Below, piece by piece: positions 37,538-49,316 of a DNA stretch of 64,000 nucleotides; the stretch's first letter is position 1; each line of letters opens with the position of its first letter. This DNA is from Coprinopsis marcescibilis (taxonomy: Eukaryota > Basidiomycota > Agaricomycetes > Agaricales > Psathyrellaceae). The position numbers were made by a program, and so were the translations under genes. The DNA lies in NCBI GenBank assembly GCA_004369085.1, contig ML210242.1, forward strand, positions 31,791 through 95,790. The letters run 5' to 3'. Below the pieces are notes generated by a model that had not been told where the DNA came from, ran no database searches, and was given only the letters and a program-made list of their open reading frames with translations.

Positions 37538-38663
37538 GATGAAGAGTTGATCCGCAGGGCAAACATCAGTATGCACGCGCAGGCAGAAAGTTCGTGAATT
37601 TCACACCGGAAGACCTTCCTTGACTTTCAACCACCACACTGGGAATTGGAATTTACTCTGGACTTGAAATCTCAACTTTCAGAATTAATTTGCTACTCTC
37701 CTTTGTTTCCTCCATCACTGCCCAATGCACTAAATCTTTTCGCTGGTCATTATGGAAATTTCGGATAACCTTGGGACCCTGTGGAAGGGAACGCAACCCA
37801 GTGGGAGCCGGCGGCATTCCTCGTTGTCCATATAGCGACCAAGTGGTCTTACCAGGGCCTACCCTGCAAGATTAGCTTCCTATCGCAACTGATGAGATGC
37901 TCAGTACAATCGGCTCCCTCGAAAAACTGTAGCCAACCTCTTGCAAGAAGTTTCTGAGCGTTGATGCGGAATGAGAATGGACAGCTTTCTGTTTTTCTGT
38001 CATCTCCGCGTATTATGACGTATGTATGGTCTATCTGGACTGCAACATTTGAAAGGATAGTTTCACCGATCTGTAGAGCAAATCCAGTCCGAAAACTATG
38101 ATGAAAGGTCGGCAGCCTCGGATTTGTGCATGCAATACACTAATAGCTTCTTAGGCGGAACCCATAATGTAATGTCCCTCACACCTGACCATATCTCGAC
38201 GATATCTCCCCTACTTCTCCAGTCCAACCTAGCCTGGATCGAAACTCCGATCTTCCAAGTTCGGGGAATCATGACCACGAGCCCTGGACGTCCGAATCTC
38301 AAACAGCCTTCAATGCTTGAACCCAAACTCCGCCTCAAGATCAAGCCATTTCGGATTGACCTCCAACCCTAGTCATCCAATCGCAAATGACAGCGTTACT
38401 CCTCAACAACAACCACGCAACGTATGGAAGGAACGCACCACTTCAGTGCTATTGTGCTCGCTTCCTTATCAACGGATCAGAGGGGACCTCGGGCGCCATA
38501 TACACGATGCAATGGTCTCGATGATATTCACGTACTCTAGACGTTGACATCGCTCAATTCGCCTTCTCGAAGCGTGACGTTCACCGCGGGATATCTGGAG
38601 CTTCGGGCACTTGATAGGTATAAAGGTCTGTTTGGGACGCTCTGACTCAATCCAGCTGCCAGA
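37538..38663. other. Intergenic region upstream of the P450 gene
   Basis: No gene is recognised. Short frames near 38100-38370 on both strands lack motifs. The last 100 bp is the P450 promoter, with TATAAAG at 38619-38625 about 40 bp before its start codon. Confidence 0.5.
38619..38625 (+). promoter_or_regulatory. TATA-like element of the P450 gene
   Basis: TATAAAG is 39 bp upstream of the ATG at 38664, implying a very short leader if used. Confidence 0.45.
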
Positions 38664-41271
38664 ATGTGGTCTTCTGCGCTTCATTTCGTCCTCCCGGTCT
38701 TTTCTGTGGCCTGGGCTCTCCTGAAACTTTGCGAGTCTCTGCGGCGTCGACTGGCTAATAGCGACAAGGCAATAGAGAATCTGCCTGGTCCTCCTCCCCT
38801 TTCGTTTTGGAGAGGTAAGGCTATATTTCAGTGTTTTGAAGCTCGCTGGCTGATCGCCGTGTAGGCAACTTTGATCAGATTTTTGACGATAACGCATGGG
38901 ACTTCCATAAAGACATTGCTTTGACGTGTAAGGACCCTAGCTAAGCCGACCCCCAAGTGTCTGAAACGCTGATGCATTCTTCTGTTAGATGGGAATGTCA
39001 TTAGAGTTCGTGGGCCTCTTGGTGTAAGCCCATTTCGCTTCATCGAGAGCTCAAGGGTTACCAGCTTATCATTCTCTGTACATAGACAAACCAACTCTTT
39101 GTGTTCGATCCGAAGGCCATGCAGCATCTCGTCGTCAAGGTCCGCATACATCCACTTACAGTCATTCTTCTCGGAGTTCCGTAGCTGATTCAAGCTTTAG
39201 GATCAGCACATATACGAGGAAGCTACTCATTTCGTCGCGTTAGTCACACCCCCAATCCCTTGGTCTCGATTAATAGGACCCCTATAACAGTGGAAACAAT
39301 GTCATCTTTGGAGCAGGGCTTTTATCAACTTTGGGTTCGTTCTTACCCTTTTGCTTGCATGCGGATTGTTAGCTGATAGAAGCTTTATAGGTGACCATCA
39401 CCGGAGACAGCGGAAGATGCTCAACCCTGTCTTCTCCATCGCTCATATGAAAGGAATGGGTGCGCTACTTTTCTTTATTGATTTAAAGAGTGTTTCTTAG
39501 TGACATTTACGCCGGCTAGTCCCGTTGTTCTATTCAGTAACTTCAAAAGTAGGTTTTATATCACCTCTGTGCTTAAAGAAAGTACCAACAGTTGCGTTCA
39601 GTTGCGAGACACGCTTGCTCTGAAGGTGTCGAGTAGGCCTACAGAGGTAAGCCTGCTGCGGAACTTGCGGTGTTTGCGTAGTGTATAGTATTAATATCTC
39701 TTTGACTATGACCCAGATCGAGATGCACGCATGGCTATCCCGAACAGCCTTGGAGCTAATCGGCCAAAGTGGCCTCGGTTACTCATTCGATTCCCTTACT
39801 GACGATGGACACCAACACCCGTACTCCAGCTCCGTCAAGGCACTCAGGTAGGCCTTCGTTCGCCCACATTTCGCCGTAATCGAAGTTTATTGATTCAATT
39901 TTCATGACAGTGGGACCTTTGTCGAGCTTCTATTCGCCCGGCATTACTTCTTCCCGCTGGTCTACAAGATCGGCTCGCGACGATTCCAGCGGTTCGTGGT
40001 CGATATGCTGCCTTGGAGATCTCTCCATGATCTGCGTGATATCGTGGACTGTCTCCACAAGACGTCCTCGGAAATATTCGAAGCCAAGAAGAAGGCTCTG
40101 TACCAAGGAACAGAGGACAAGGAAGTGGGGGGAGGCAAAGACATCATCAGTGTGTTGAGTAAGTGGTTTTCTTTTGATGCTACCCTGAAATGTCGGCTTA
40201 TGATCCTATCTTCAGTGTCCGCCAACATGAACGCCTCGGAAGCTGACCGCCTACCCGATTCTGAGGTCATCGGCCAAATGTCGTCAGTGCTGTCTGCGTT
40301 TGTCTATAGATCGACATATTGATTTATTTCAAATTTAATCAGAACGTTGACGTTCGCTGCAATGGACACAACATCTAGCGCCTTATCCAGAATTCTCTGG
40401 CTGCTCAGCAAACACCCGCACGTCCAGGAAAAGCTTCGTCAGGAGATCTGTCAAGTTCATGCTGAACATGGCGATCTGGGCTACGATGACCTGGTCGCCC
40501 TGCCGTACCTGGACGCAGTGTGTCGGGAAACGCTGCGTTTGTTAGTTTTGCATTTGTCGTTTCGGTTCAAGCTCAATTTCTCTTTAATCAGATACCCACC
40601 TATCGCAACCTTGACAAGAGAGTGAGTTTCTCCGACGCCTCGTGGAAACGACCCTGCTCACTCGTGCGATTAGGGCTCGGCACGAATGTATCCTTCCGTT
40701 GTCCAAACCCGTTCGGGGCCTCGATGGCCAAGAAATGACTGAGGTCCTTGTCCCGAAGAATACAAAGATATACCTTTCGGTGATATCGTCCAATCGTAAT
40801 CCGGACCTTTGGGGTCCAGACTCGTTCGAATGGAAACCTGAACGATGGCTTTCACCGCTTCCAGAAAGCCTGAACGAAGCGAAGATCCCAGGAGTCTATT
40901 CGAATCTGTGAGTATCAAGGCTCTGCCTCGCGTCCTAACACCACTGATTCAATCCTTACCCGATTCTGTAATGTAGTATGACTTTTTTGGGCGGTGGCAG
41001 GGCGTGCATTGGCTTCAAGTTCTCCCAACTTGAAATGAGTAGGTTTTTTATGTCTTTTTGGCCTCCAATGACTGATTTCTATTAACCAGAGGTAGTCTTG
41101 TGTGTTCTTTTGCAGAGCTTTAGGTTCAGTCTCCCAAGAGATAAGAATATATTTTGGAAGATGACTGGAATATCAAAACCTGGTGTTGAGGGAGAGCAGA
41201 TTTGCGGTACAGACCCCGCTCAGCCAAAGTTACCCCTCGTTGTTAGCGTACTAGACGCCGGGCGACTATAG
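38664..41271 (+). CDS. Cytochrome P450 monooxygenase
   Basis: Membrane-anchored haem oxygenase. The first exon encodes MWSSALHFVLPVFSVAWALL, a hydrophobic anchor, then the proline hinge LPGPPPLSFWRG. About a dozen short exons follow. Recognisable blocks are HRRQRKMLNPVFSIAHM (C-helix WxxxR region), AMDTTSSALS (I-helix oxygen-activation motif), ETLR (the ExxR of the K helix), the PERW segment WKPERW, and FLGGGRACIGFKF, the haem loop with the cysteine ligand. The last exon ends VSVLDAGRL and a TAG at 41269. All catalytic motifs are intact, so the gene looks functional. The CYP family number and substrate are not assigned. It neighbours an S1/P1 nuclease rather than an obvious biosynthetic core enzyme. 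Confidence 0.9.
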
Positions 41272-41443
41272 TTACCACTTGACATTAGTAGTAATCTCAC
41301 CCATAATATCCTCAATCTACTGCACTTTTTATTTTGAGCAATAATCTCGACGGTTTTAAAAGCCCTGCTTTGACCCCTGAGGTCTGAGAATCCATTTCAG
41401 CCTTCAGACTTGGCCATTCCTCTTACTGACCAGAGGTTGCCAA

Positions 41444-42839
41444 ATGTTGTTCTTCGCGCTCATTCCGTGTGTGGCCTTTTCCAATGTACTGGTTCATGCA
41501 TGGGACGCAGCAGGTGAGTCAGTTTACGCATCGTCCGCCCTTCGCTATTTTACACTGCCCAAATCCTAGGTCATGAAATCACCGCAACGCTGGCCCAAAT
41601 CTACCTCCATGAATCGGTTTTGCCAGTCATTTGCGACTTGTTGGGTATACACATCTCTTCACATGCCAGCACTGAAGAGTTGAGGACGAAATGCCATCTG
41701 GCAAGCGTAGCAACCTGGGCAGACCGTGAACGAGGCAACATGAAATGGTCTTCTGCTATGCATTACGTTAACGCTGTCGACGACTACCCACGTCTGAGGT
41801 GTATGTACCCTGGAGAGGGAGGATGGGATGGGGACAAAGGAATCAACATTCTCGATGCCACCAAGAATGTGACTCATATTCTGGCAGAGTGGAGTGGTGC
41901 AAAAGAGGGCCATGCTGGTATGGGGAACAGAAGCATAAGTCTTCCTCAGTGGTCAATGAAAGATGACGGCGACGTTTTGAAGCGGCGAGACTTGTCAGCC
42001 TCTGGTCCTCTAGAACAGGAAGCCTTCAGGTTTCTGGTCCATTTCTTGGGAGATATGCATCAACCCCTTCACTTGACGGGGCGAAATCGTGGTGGAAATG
42101 ACATCAAGGCTACTTTTACTGGGCAGGCAACAAGTATGTGCCTCGCTCATAAGCTTTCGTCCTACTGACCCTTTTCCGCCTCAGATCTGCATGCCACATG
42201 GGATGCACACATCGTCAATAAGCTCCTAGGTGCCGTCCCCCATAACTACACCCGGCAATTCTGGAGTCAACCAGGCACTGCACTACCGCCCACTTCCATC
42301 ATCGAAGCAGCTCTGAAGGGCAGTCCGTACCGATCCTTCATTCGAAAGATCTTGTGGGAAGGGGTGGACAATCGCTGGCGTGACGAGATCCAATCATGGT
42401 TGGATTGCCCCCCTCCGACAGGCATCTGGGGGAACTTGGTCGGTACCGTTCAGGAAGTGTTTTCTTTATTCTTAACCCCCCAACAAATCACTCCAAGAAG
42501 ATACCAAAGGATGGGGGTCGACATCTCTCCGGATGGGCCTGTTGTCTGTCCGTACGCATGGACAAAACCGGTCCATGACCTTAATTGCAAGTTCGTGTGG
42601 CCAGTTGAACTGGGCTTTGGTAAGTTCAGTTCCATTCCAAGGAGACCGATGTGACATTAAATCTTCGGATAGGAAAACGGTCGCTGCAGCCCATGATCGA
42701 ACTTGATACCCCTAGCTACTTTGGGGCCCTGCAAGAAGGCATGGTGATCGAAAAACTTATAACTGCGGGTGGCCTCAGATTGGCAGGTATTTTGAATTGG
42801 CTATTCGCCGCGGATGGATATGCGCGTGTGTCCGCGTAG
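41444..42839 (+). CDS. Secreted S1/P1-type nuclease
   Basis: Zinc-dependent extracellular nuclease that cuts single-stranded nucleic acids. MLFFALIPCVAFSNVLVHA is a signal peptide, and cleavage leaves Trp20 as residue 1 of the mature enzyme, whose backbone and amine bind zinc in the family. The ligand motifs are present: WDAAGHEI, SVATWADRER, MHYVNAVDD, RFLVHFLGDMHQPLHL and GRNRGGND. LHATWD follows after an intron. Four exons are inferred: the first intron splits the start of the mature protein, and the last exon ends FAADGYARVSA. The C-terminal region is somewhat diverged, but no metal ligand is obviously lost. It lies between the P450 and SSP-B, part of a run of genes for exported products. 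Confidence 0.92.
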
Positions 42840-43295
42840 CGAGAGCCTAGGGCGAATCTCGTGTTTTAAAACGTGTTTGAAAGCGTTAACTCCAATAACT
42901 CACACTTGGAAAGGTACAAGACCAAAATTAATTTAAAAAGCCTTAAGGAGTTGATTGTTTTGTTTCTCCCCGTGTAGCTAACATTCTCACAAGACACAGC
43001 CAATCACTGTTCGGTTTTATGGCATGCATATCGCTGGCGGAGAAAGAACGTCGTCACCCAGTCTGTAATCAGGCTCACGTCGGTGCTCTGACACAGAGTA
43101 CTTACTCCACTGGTACCAATGTGTATACACGACGAAGTCCTTGCGATCGCATTGGGTCATGATGGTCGGATCATGATCGTATATGACACACATAGCAGCG
43201 CATAGCCTTGCAAGGCGAGTTATCGTATTAAACCTCGTTCAGCCTTTCCGCCTTTTCTCATATTCTCCCTCAACATATCCTCTATCCAGTTTGAG
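42840..43295. other. Intergenic, promoter of SSP-B
   Basis: No gene is recognised. The last 80 bp is rich in C and T, as in strong fungal promoters. No well-placed TATA box is seen. Confidence 0.5.
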
Positions 43296-43931
43296 ATGTT
43301 TCGCGCCGTTTATTACCTTGGTTGTCTTTTCGTCCTCTTCCAAAGTGCCAAAGCCCAGCACCCAAAGTACGTTTTGACCCTTCTGAAATAACGTACATGA
43401 TAATCAGACCCTGCGCTCAACCACATTTCTAGCTGCAGCCCAGCTCGTGGTCCAGCGCCAGTTCGTATGACTGGAAGATTCTGCGCAACGCTGCCTGGTG
43501 TTAGAGGGTTCGAAATCGACAACGAGTTCCCGCCCAAATGCGTCAGTGCATACATGGCAGGGGCCAGCTATGCCATCACTATGGGAAACTGTTACAAGAA
43601 GATAAACTCTGTTGGCCAGGCAGAGCCAGAGTTTAAACCACTAGGGGATCGGAAGCACTATAAATCAGGAGGTCCCCGACCGACTTACAAGGATCCCAAG
43701 AAGTTTGCCAACGGCAACTTAAGGGCGCAGCTACTGGACAAGAATCATCGACAACAAAACAATATCTTTAAACCTGTTTCAAAGCTTGGATTTAAGCCTA
43801 GAATACCACGTCCACCGAGTCCTTTCAAACGGCGCCCCAGTGCGAGACGTCCCAACGGCCGCGCGAAGCCTGGTCGACCCAGCAAGCTTAGAGCCCGCAA
43901 ATACGGCGAAGAAGAGTATGGCTACTACTAG
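43296..43931 (+). CDS. Small secreted four-cysteine protein SSP-B with basic tail
   Basis: MFRAVYYLGCLFVLFQSAKAQ is a signal peptide. An intron of about 65 nt (GTACGT to TTTCTAG) lies in phase 2 directly before the first mature cysteine codon, as in SSP-A. The four mature cysteines are spaced 15, 18 and 16 apart, with TGRFC, CV and GNCYK around them. The long tail has KDPKK, RIPRPPSPFKRR and RARKYGEEEYGYY, strongly basic with many Pro and Arg. About 190 residues. It matches SSP-A in the last two cysteine spacings, flanking residues, intron phase and the PRPPSP motif, although overall sequence is diverged. I do not recognise the family. It is probably exported; tail processing at basic pairs is possible but not shown. 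Confidence 0.82.
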
Positions 43932-44283
43932 TTGTTACGTAGTAATAGCTCAGGGAGGGCTCTCCGTTGGAATAAATGCAGACTTCATTTACCCACACGC
44001 CATGCCGACTTGCACTGGCGTTTGTCCGAGCTTCACCGGCGTCTATTGCCATCTTATGTTATCAGCTGATGTAATCCAGCGCGCCAAACTGATCGTGACT
44101 TGATCGTGACTCATTTTTGCTGAACAGGGGCTTGCTTTGCTTTGACTCGTTCAATCTCCACTTATTTTCCAAGTTTTCTCCAGGTTGTATATACCAACCA
44201 AGCCCAATGTCAGTCATAGTCATTGTCTGAATCTAATTGAAAGTCGCGCTGCTCTGACAATTATTCCCCACTAGATCATCACG
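43932..44283. other. Intergenic region before the HIS5 gene
   Basis: Contains no gene that I can support. A short frame continues past the SSP-B stop but has no support. Confidence 0.5.
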
Positions 44284-45788
44284 ATGCCAATTCATGGACT
44301 ACCAGCCAATTTACCTGCTTCATATCCCCCGCACTTCAGTCTGGAATCTGTAGTCAGGCCAAATATTCTTGCTTTGCACCCATACAGGTGTGCCAGAGAC
44401 GACTACTCGGAGGGTATTCTGCTCGACGCCAACGAGAATGCTCTAGGACACGCAATCATCGCTTCGGACACCTCCATTTCAAAGGATCTCTCACAGAAGA
44501 ATGGCGACGCTAATTCAAATTCAGGATCTTCGAGCTTGGAAACTACAATGGCGGACACCCTTGCCCTTCCGTTGCACCGATACCCCTCCCCATCCCATGA
44601 GCCGATCAAGTCACGGATCGCCGAACTTCGAGCTCTTCCCTCAACAGATCGCGTATTCCTTGGAGTAGGATCCGATGAAGTGCTGGACTTGTTGATTCGT
44701 GTGCTTGTAAAGCCTGGGACTGAAGGTAATTCATACAGCTATTGTCGATTCCCCGCTTTCTGATGTGAATGCAGGAAAGAATCTTGAAAAGGTCCTAATC
44801 ACCCCGCCCACCTATGGAATGTACAGCGTCTGCGCACAAGTGAACGACGTCGGAATTGTGAAAGTACCACTCCGAGTTACCCCTCCGACAGATGGATTGC
44901 CGTTTGGTGAAGGAGGCAAGACCGGTCGATTCAGCTTGGATGTCGATGCTGTCAAGCAAGCGATCTTGCATGAGCAACAAGAGTTAGGAAACGTAATCAA
45001 GATGATCTTCCTCTGCGCTCCTGGAAACCCTACCGGTACATTACTGGACCTGAACTCGGTCAAAGAGTTGTTGGAGTGGCCAGAGTTCAAGGGAATTGCG
45101 GTCCTAGACGAGGCATACATTGATTTCGTTGGTACAGAAGAGGAAGACGAGCAGGCGATCTTGCCGAAGAGTGGGGCGAGTCTCGTTGAAAAGTACGCTA
45201 ACGTTGTTGTCACCCAAACTCTGAGTAAGAGCTTTGGTTTAGCTGGCATCAGGTACGTCTTAAAGCCTGTATCTAAAGAATCCCTGTCACCGACTGTTTT
45301 CGATCAGACTCGGAATTGCTCTGTCACAACCTCCACTCATTCAGATCCTGTCGAACACCAAGGCTCCCTACAATGTCTCGGTGCCCACTGCATATCTCGC
45401 CGAACAGGCACTGTCACCAGCTTCCCTCGACAAATGGCGAAGTCACGTACGAACTCTCAAACGCAACAGGATAACGCTGATCAAAGGTCTGGAGGATTTG
45501 GCTGGCTCAAAACACCTCGGAGTCGGAGAAATAATCGGCTCTAACGACGCCAATTTCGTCCTCGTCAGGATCTTGCAGAAGCCATCACCTAATTCCACCG
45601 AGGAACTCAGGCCTTCGAGCTCAAGAGCCAACACGGTGTACAAGGCACTTGCTGAGGAAATGGGCGTGGTTGTGCGGTTCCGTGGTAACGAACTTGGATG
45701 CGACGGTGCGATTCGGATAACAGTTGGGACAGAAGTGGAGAACCAGGAGGTGTTGAAAAAACTTCAGGAGGCTCTCTCTCGCCTCTGA
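44284..45788 (+). CDS. HIS5: Histidinol-phosphate aminotransferase
   Basis: PLP enzyme of histidine synthesis that converts imidazole-acetol phosphate and glutamate to histidinol phosphate. It starts MPIHGLPANLPASYPPHFSL, then VRPNILALHPYRCARDDYSE and LLDANENALG, the family N-terminal motif. A low-complexity Ser/Asn insertion follows. Fold-type I motifs are present: FLGVGSDEVLDLLIRV, CAPGNPTGTLLDLNSVKELL, VLDEAYIDFVG and TLSKSFGLAGIR, where Lys binds PLP. The last exon ends RFRGNELGCDGAIRITVGTE and LQEALSRL. Two short introns, near 44727-44775 and 45253-45307, join the three open segments. No defect is seen. Confidence 0.95.
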
Positions 45789-45948
45789 ACGAGGTATATG
45801 TATTTAGAACCCCATGTTATTCTCTGCTTCTTAACGGAGTTAAGGAAGAATCATTTCGACAGGGGCATCGCAAGATAATGTTTTCGGGACATTTTGGGAA
45901 TTGAAGAGGCGGTCCGCCGATGATCAGGCCAGTGCATTATATTGGTAT

Positions 45949-46076
45949 GGCGGGATGGCCGAGCGGTCTAAGGCGCCAGACTAAGGACCCGAACGTGCAG
46001 ACGTTCTAATCTTCCATTCGAGTATTCGATGGTTATCTGGTCCGAAAGGGCGTGGGTTCGAATCCCACTTCCGTCA
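45949..46076 (+). tRNA. tRNA-Leu(AAG) with 48-nt intron, second copy
   Basis: Acceptor GGCGGGA pairs with TTCCGTC (two G-U pairs), with discriminator A. D, anticodon, variable and T regions match the copy at 25881-26008 almost exactly, with anticodon AAG. The intron is 45987-46034 and differs from the other copy at only two of 48 positions, while the acceptor stems differ more. A T-run follows the 3' end, consistent with Pol III termination. Confidence 0.93.
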
Positions 46077-46627
46077 AAATTTTTGTGCTTTCTTTTATTC
46101 TTTGATGTACACACTGGGTTCGACAAAACGAAAAATCTGGTGGACGCTAATTTTTTTATCCGCTTGATTTCGGAAAGCGCAGCGTCGTATGAGCACTCGT
46201 TCATTTAAATTTTGTGCTGGATGCCTACTATTATATGGAAGGTCCTAATCGGATACCTGCTTGTTCCAGAGGCACTGAATTCTCTCTACTAGATTACATT
46301 TGCTATCCATCTGTGGGTAGGTATGATCTTGTAACTTAAGCGCCCATAGATCGAGAAACAATAGCCCTTACAGTGAAGGTTAATGCGAAGCATCTTGTCT
46401 AATCCGCAATGAGTGGCAGCGTTTTATTCGGGGACTCACGGCCGTGGGTGGGTGTCGATTTACCCATCACCAACTTGCGTTGGTTAGCCTGAGATCGTCG
46501 ATGAGATTCTTATTACAGAGATAGAACACATGGTGCATAAAATGTATTGTTCAGGTCGCTGGATAATACAGAAGATGAAAGTTATCGTTTTTTTTATGAG
46601 GATGGCTGTATTTGAAGAGTACGCCTT
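46077..46627. other. Intergenic, 3' flank of amylase A
   Basis: No gene is seen. The right end is the 3' flank of the minus-strand amylase gene. Confidence 0.5.
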
Positions 46628-49316
46628 TTAGTTGCATCCAGGGATTCCCAAGGCCTCGGCGTTAGTCGAACCAAGCCCCACCCATCCACGCATGGCGTTG
46701 ATAATGTTCAAGTCCCGGTGAGGCCTGGTATATTTACCAGGGACCATCGTATAAGCACAGGCATTGGGAACATATGCCTGATCGTACCCGATTCCTACAC
46801 ATCCATTCTGGTTGCCGACGTAATGCCTCGAGCAGTCGCTCAAGCCGTCAGGGTATCCGTTCCCGCCGTTGCTCGCAAACATGTACGAGGAAAGGAGGAG
46901 TTTGATGTGCCAGTCGTTGTCGCGGCGGGCAAAGAGGTTGACGACATGGCCACGGTGCCGGCCAACGTCCTTCTCCTTGACGAGAACAGAGCCCGCAGAG
47001 CCCATATCGCGGGAAGAGGACCCCTATATTCGTCTTTTATTAGCAATGCAAACAGCTTCAGAACGCTGGGAGCTCTCACCTCGTGCTGTTGGTCGTGGTC
47101 ATCGTTCTGCACGGCAAACCGTGAAGGGGGAAGAATCCAGCGGCCACAGAGGGGCATGTACAGTGGGTAATCTAGAAGGATGTGAGGGCGAGGCGTAAAC
47201 AGCATTTATGATCAAACGGGTGTACCTGAGCTCCAGACCTTGACCTTCTGGATGTCCTGACTGCTAATACCAGCGGCAGCGAGCTTGTTGTCGAGGTTGG
47301 TATACCAGCTCCATTCTCCACCATCGCAGGCCAAAAGACCTCCTTCTCCACCCATCAGTACCTCCAGCCAAGTGATGAAATCGGCAGGGAAAGAGCCACC
47401 CATCTTGCCCTTGACTCGGCCAAGGATGGTGGTGGTAGATGCGGGGCCGATATGTTTGGCTGCGTCGATACGGAAGCCAGAGAATCCAATGGAAAGGAGG
47501 TCCACGAAGTAGGTGGCAATTCGGTCCTGGACATAGGGCTTTTCGGTGTTGAGGTCGGTGAGACCGACAAGCCAGCCCCTGGTGATTACATGACCATCGG
47601 TCCAGGAGTTTAGGGCACGTTCGCAGTGGAAGTCGGTCGGCCCGAAAGGAACAGCGGGGAATTCAAAGGTGGGACGAGTCCCGGTGAATGGGCTGTTAAG
47701 GAAGGTGTTACCTGAAGTGTAATAGGGCGAGTTCTCCGTTGCGTTATGGCCACTGTAGTAGCGGCAGTTTCCATCGCGGTGGTTTTGAACATCTGCAAAA
47801 CGGGTAAACATGTTGGTAAGGACACAAACGGTGAACACATACCAGTCCCTTGCGCTGACATGTGGTTCACGACAGCATCAGCGTAAACACGGACACCAGC
47901 CCGACGACAAGCATTGATCATGGCGCGCAGCTCAACACGAGAACCTTGCCGACTCTGCAAACGGTAGGACACAGGCTGGTATCTGGGAATGGATGGAGTT
48001 TGCATTTGTCAACGACGATACAGGTCAAAGGCGGAGTGAACCTACACAAGATACCAAGGGCGGAACTGCGAATCGGGTTGGTAATGGTGCGAACTCCATA
48101 TATGCTCGTTAGGTGGCCAGACTTTAACACCCATATAACCTGCCAACCATAAAGTTAGGCTCACACCATGTGCTACATATGAATAACACGTACCGGCTTT
48201 ACCAAGGAACTCGCACTCCTTGGCCACATCGTTCCAAGGCCAGCCAAATAACTCGATGATGCCACCCTTTTGGCCATTATTGAAGCTGCTCTGAGCAGCA
48301 GACAATGACTGGTGTTGCCAGAAGAAATTGATGGGCTCGAGGACCAACCTCTTCCCATCAGAACTGGTGACGGTGATGGGCAAAGCATTGGCACGATTGC
48401 TTGACACCTGGAAGATGGGGGAGGATTGCTGCTGGCCGTCGAAGTTGTAAGATAAGGTAGCTCCGTTTTTGTGGGCAGCGTTGACAGTCACAACAGCGCT
48501 GTTGCGTCCGGAGCTGTACTGAATGTCCGCATATCCGACGAGGTGGCTGTAGTCCTGGAATGACTCCACATAGGCCCTGTCGCCGCGTGGAGGGGTCTGC
48601 CAACGACGGCGCTCGGAAGATGCGACCATTTCGTCTCTACCAGACGGGCAGGTGTCACCGCCATTAAAGGTACCACACCCACCAGGAGGATTTGCAGGGG
48701 ATTCGAAGGGAACATTGGATGGGAGAATAGCGGGAAGGTTTCCGGGGGCGACCGTTGGACCAGGGGGAACAGACGACGTAGATCCAGGGACGCTTGGTTC
48801 AGGACCAGGTGTCGAAGAGGTTGAGGGTGTTGAACTGCTTGCGGGTGGAGGAGAAGTGCCGACGATCTGGTGATTAGCATTGTTACCGGGATCGTAGTAG
48901 CTCTGGCCAGAGACTTGGTATCGAATGTAGAACTGAGTTGCTCCAGTTGCGGAGCCGGAGAATGACCATGTTTCGAAGTTGTTCGACCCAGAGGAAACGT
49001 AGCTGGCGGAAATGACTTGAGACTCGGCCCAGGAGTTTCCGACGGCGTAGTGAACGGTGACGACCTTGCTGTACGCAATATTTTGGACCTAGAGTAGATA
49101 TCATGACCTATTTTGCGCAGCGTGAACCAATGAACATACGTTCAAGCTTCCAGAAAGGACGTTGTTTGAATAGGATTGGTTAATGAGGGAGACCTGTGGC
49201 GCCCTCTTGACGAGCTGATGTTCAAGAGGATTCGCGACCGAGAACACAGACGCAAAGCCGACAAGGGGTAGAATCAAAGCCCAGAAAAAACTGGTCGACT
49301 TCACGATAAACACCAT
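46628..49316 (-). CDS. Secreted alpha-amylase, CBM21-GH13 (copy A)
   Basis: Starch hydrolase. MVFIVKSTSFFWALILPLVG is a signal peptide; a short propeptide follows, ending in the dibasic LVKR. The next exon gives a CBM21 starch-binding domain (IAYSKVVTVHYAVGNSWAES, FYIRYQVSGQSYYDPGN), then a Ser/Pro/Thr linker. The GH13 barrel follows: SFQDYSHLVGYADIQYSSG, VYADAVVNHMS (region I), GFSGFRIDAAKHIG (region II, with the nucleophile Asp), ITWLEVLMGGEG (probable region III) and QNDDHDQQ (region IV, His-Asp). It ends ALGIPGCN. About six introns. The protein is closely similar to copy B at 59164-61856 along its length. Having the CBM21 at the N-terminus differs from the C-terminal CBM20 layout of Aspergillus-type enzymes. 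All main catalytic motifs are intact. Confidence 0.92.

Noticed and set aside
45968..46204. 78-codon minus-strand frame
   Set aside because: It overlaps tRNA-Leu on the opposite strand and begins just beyond it; chance frame.
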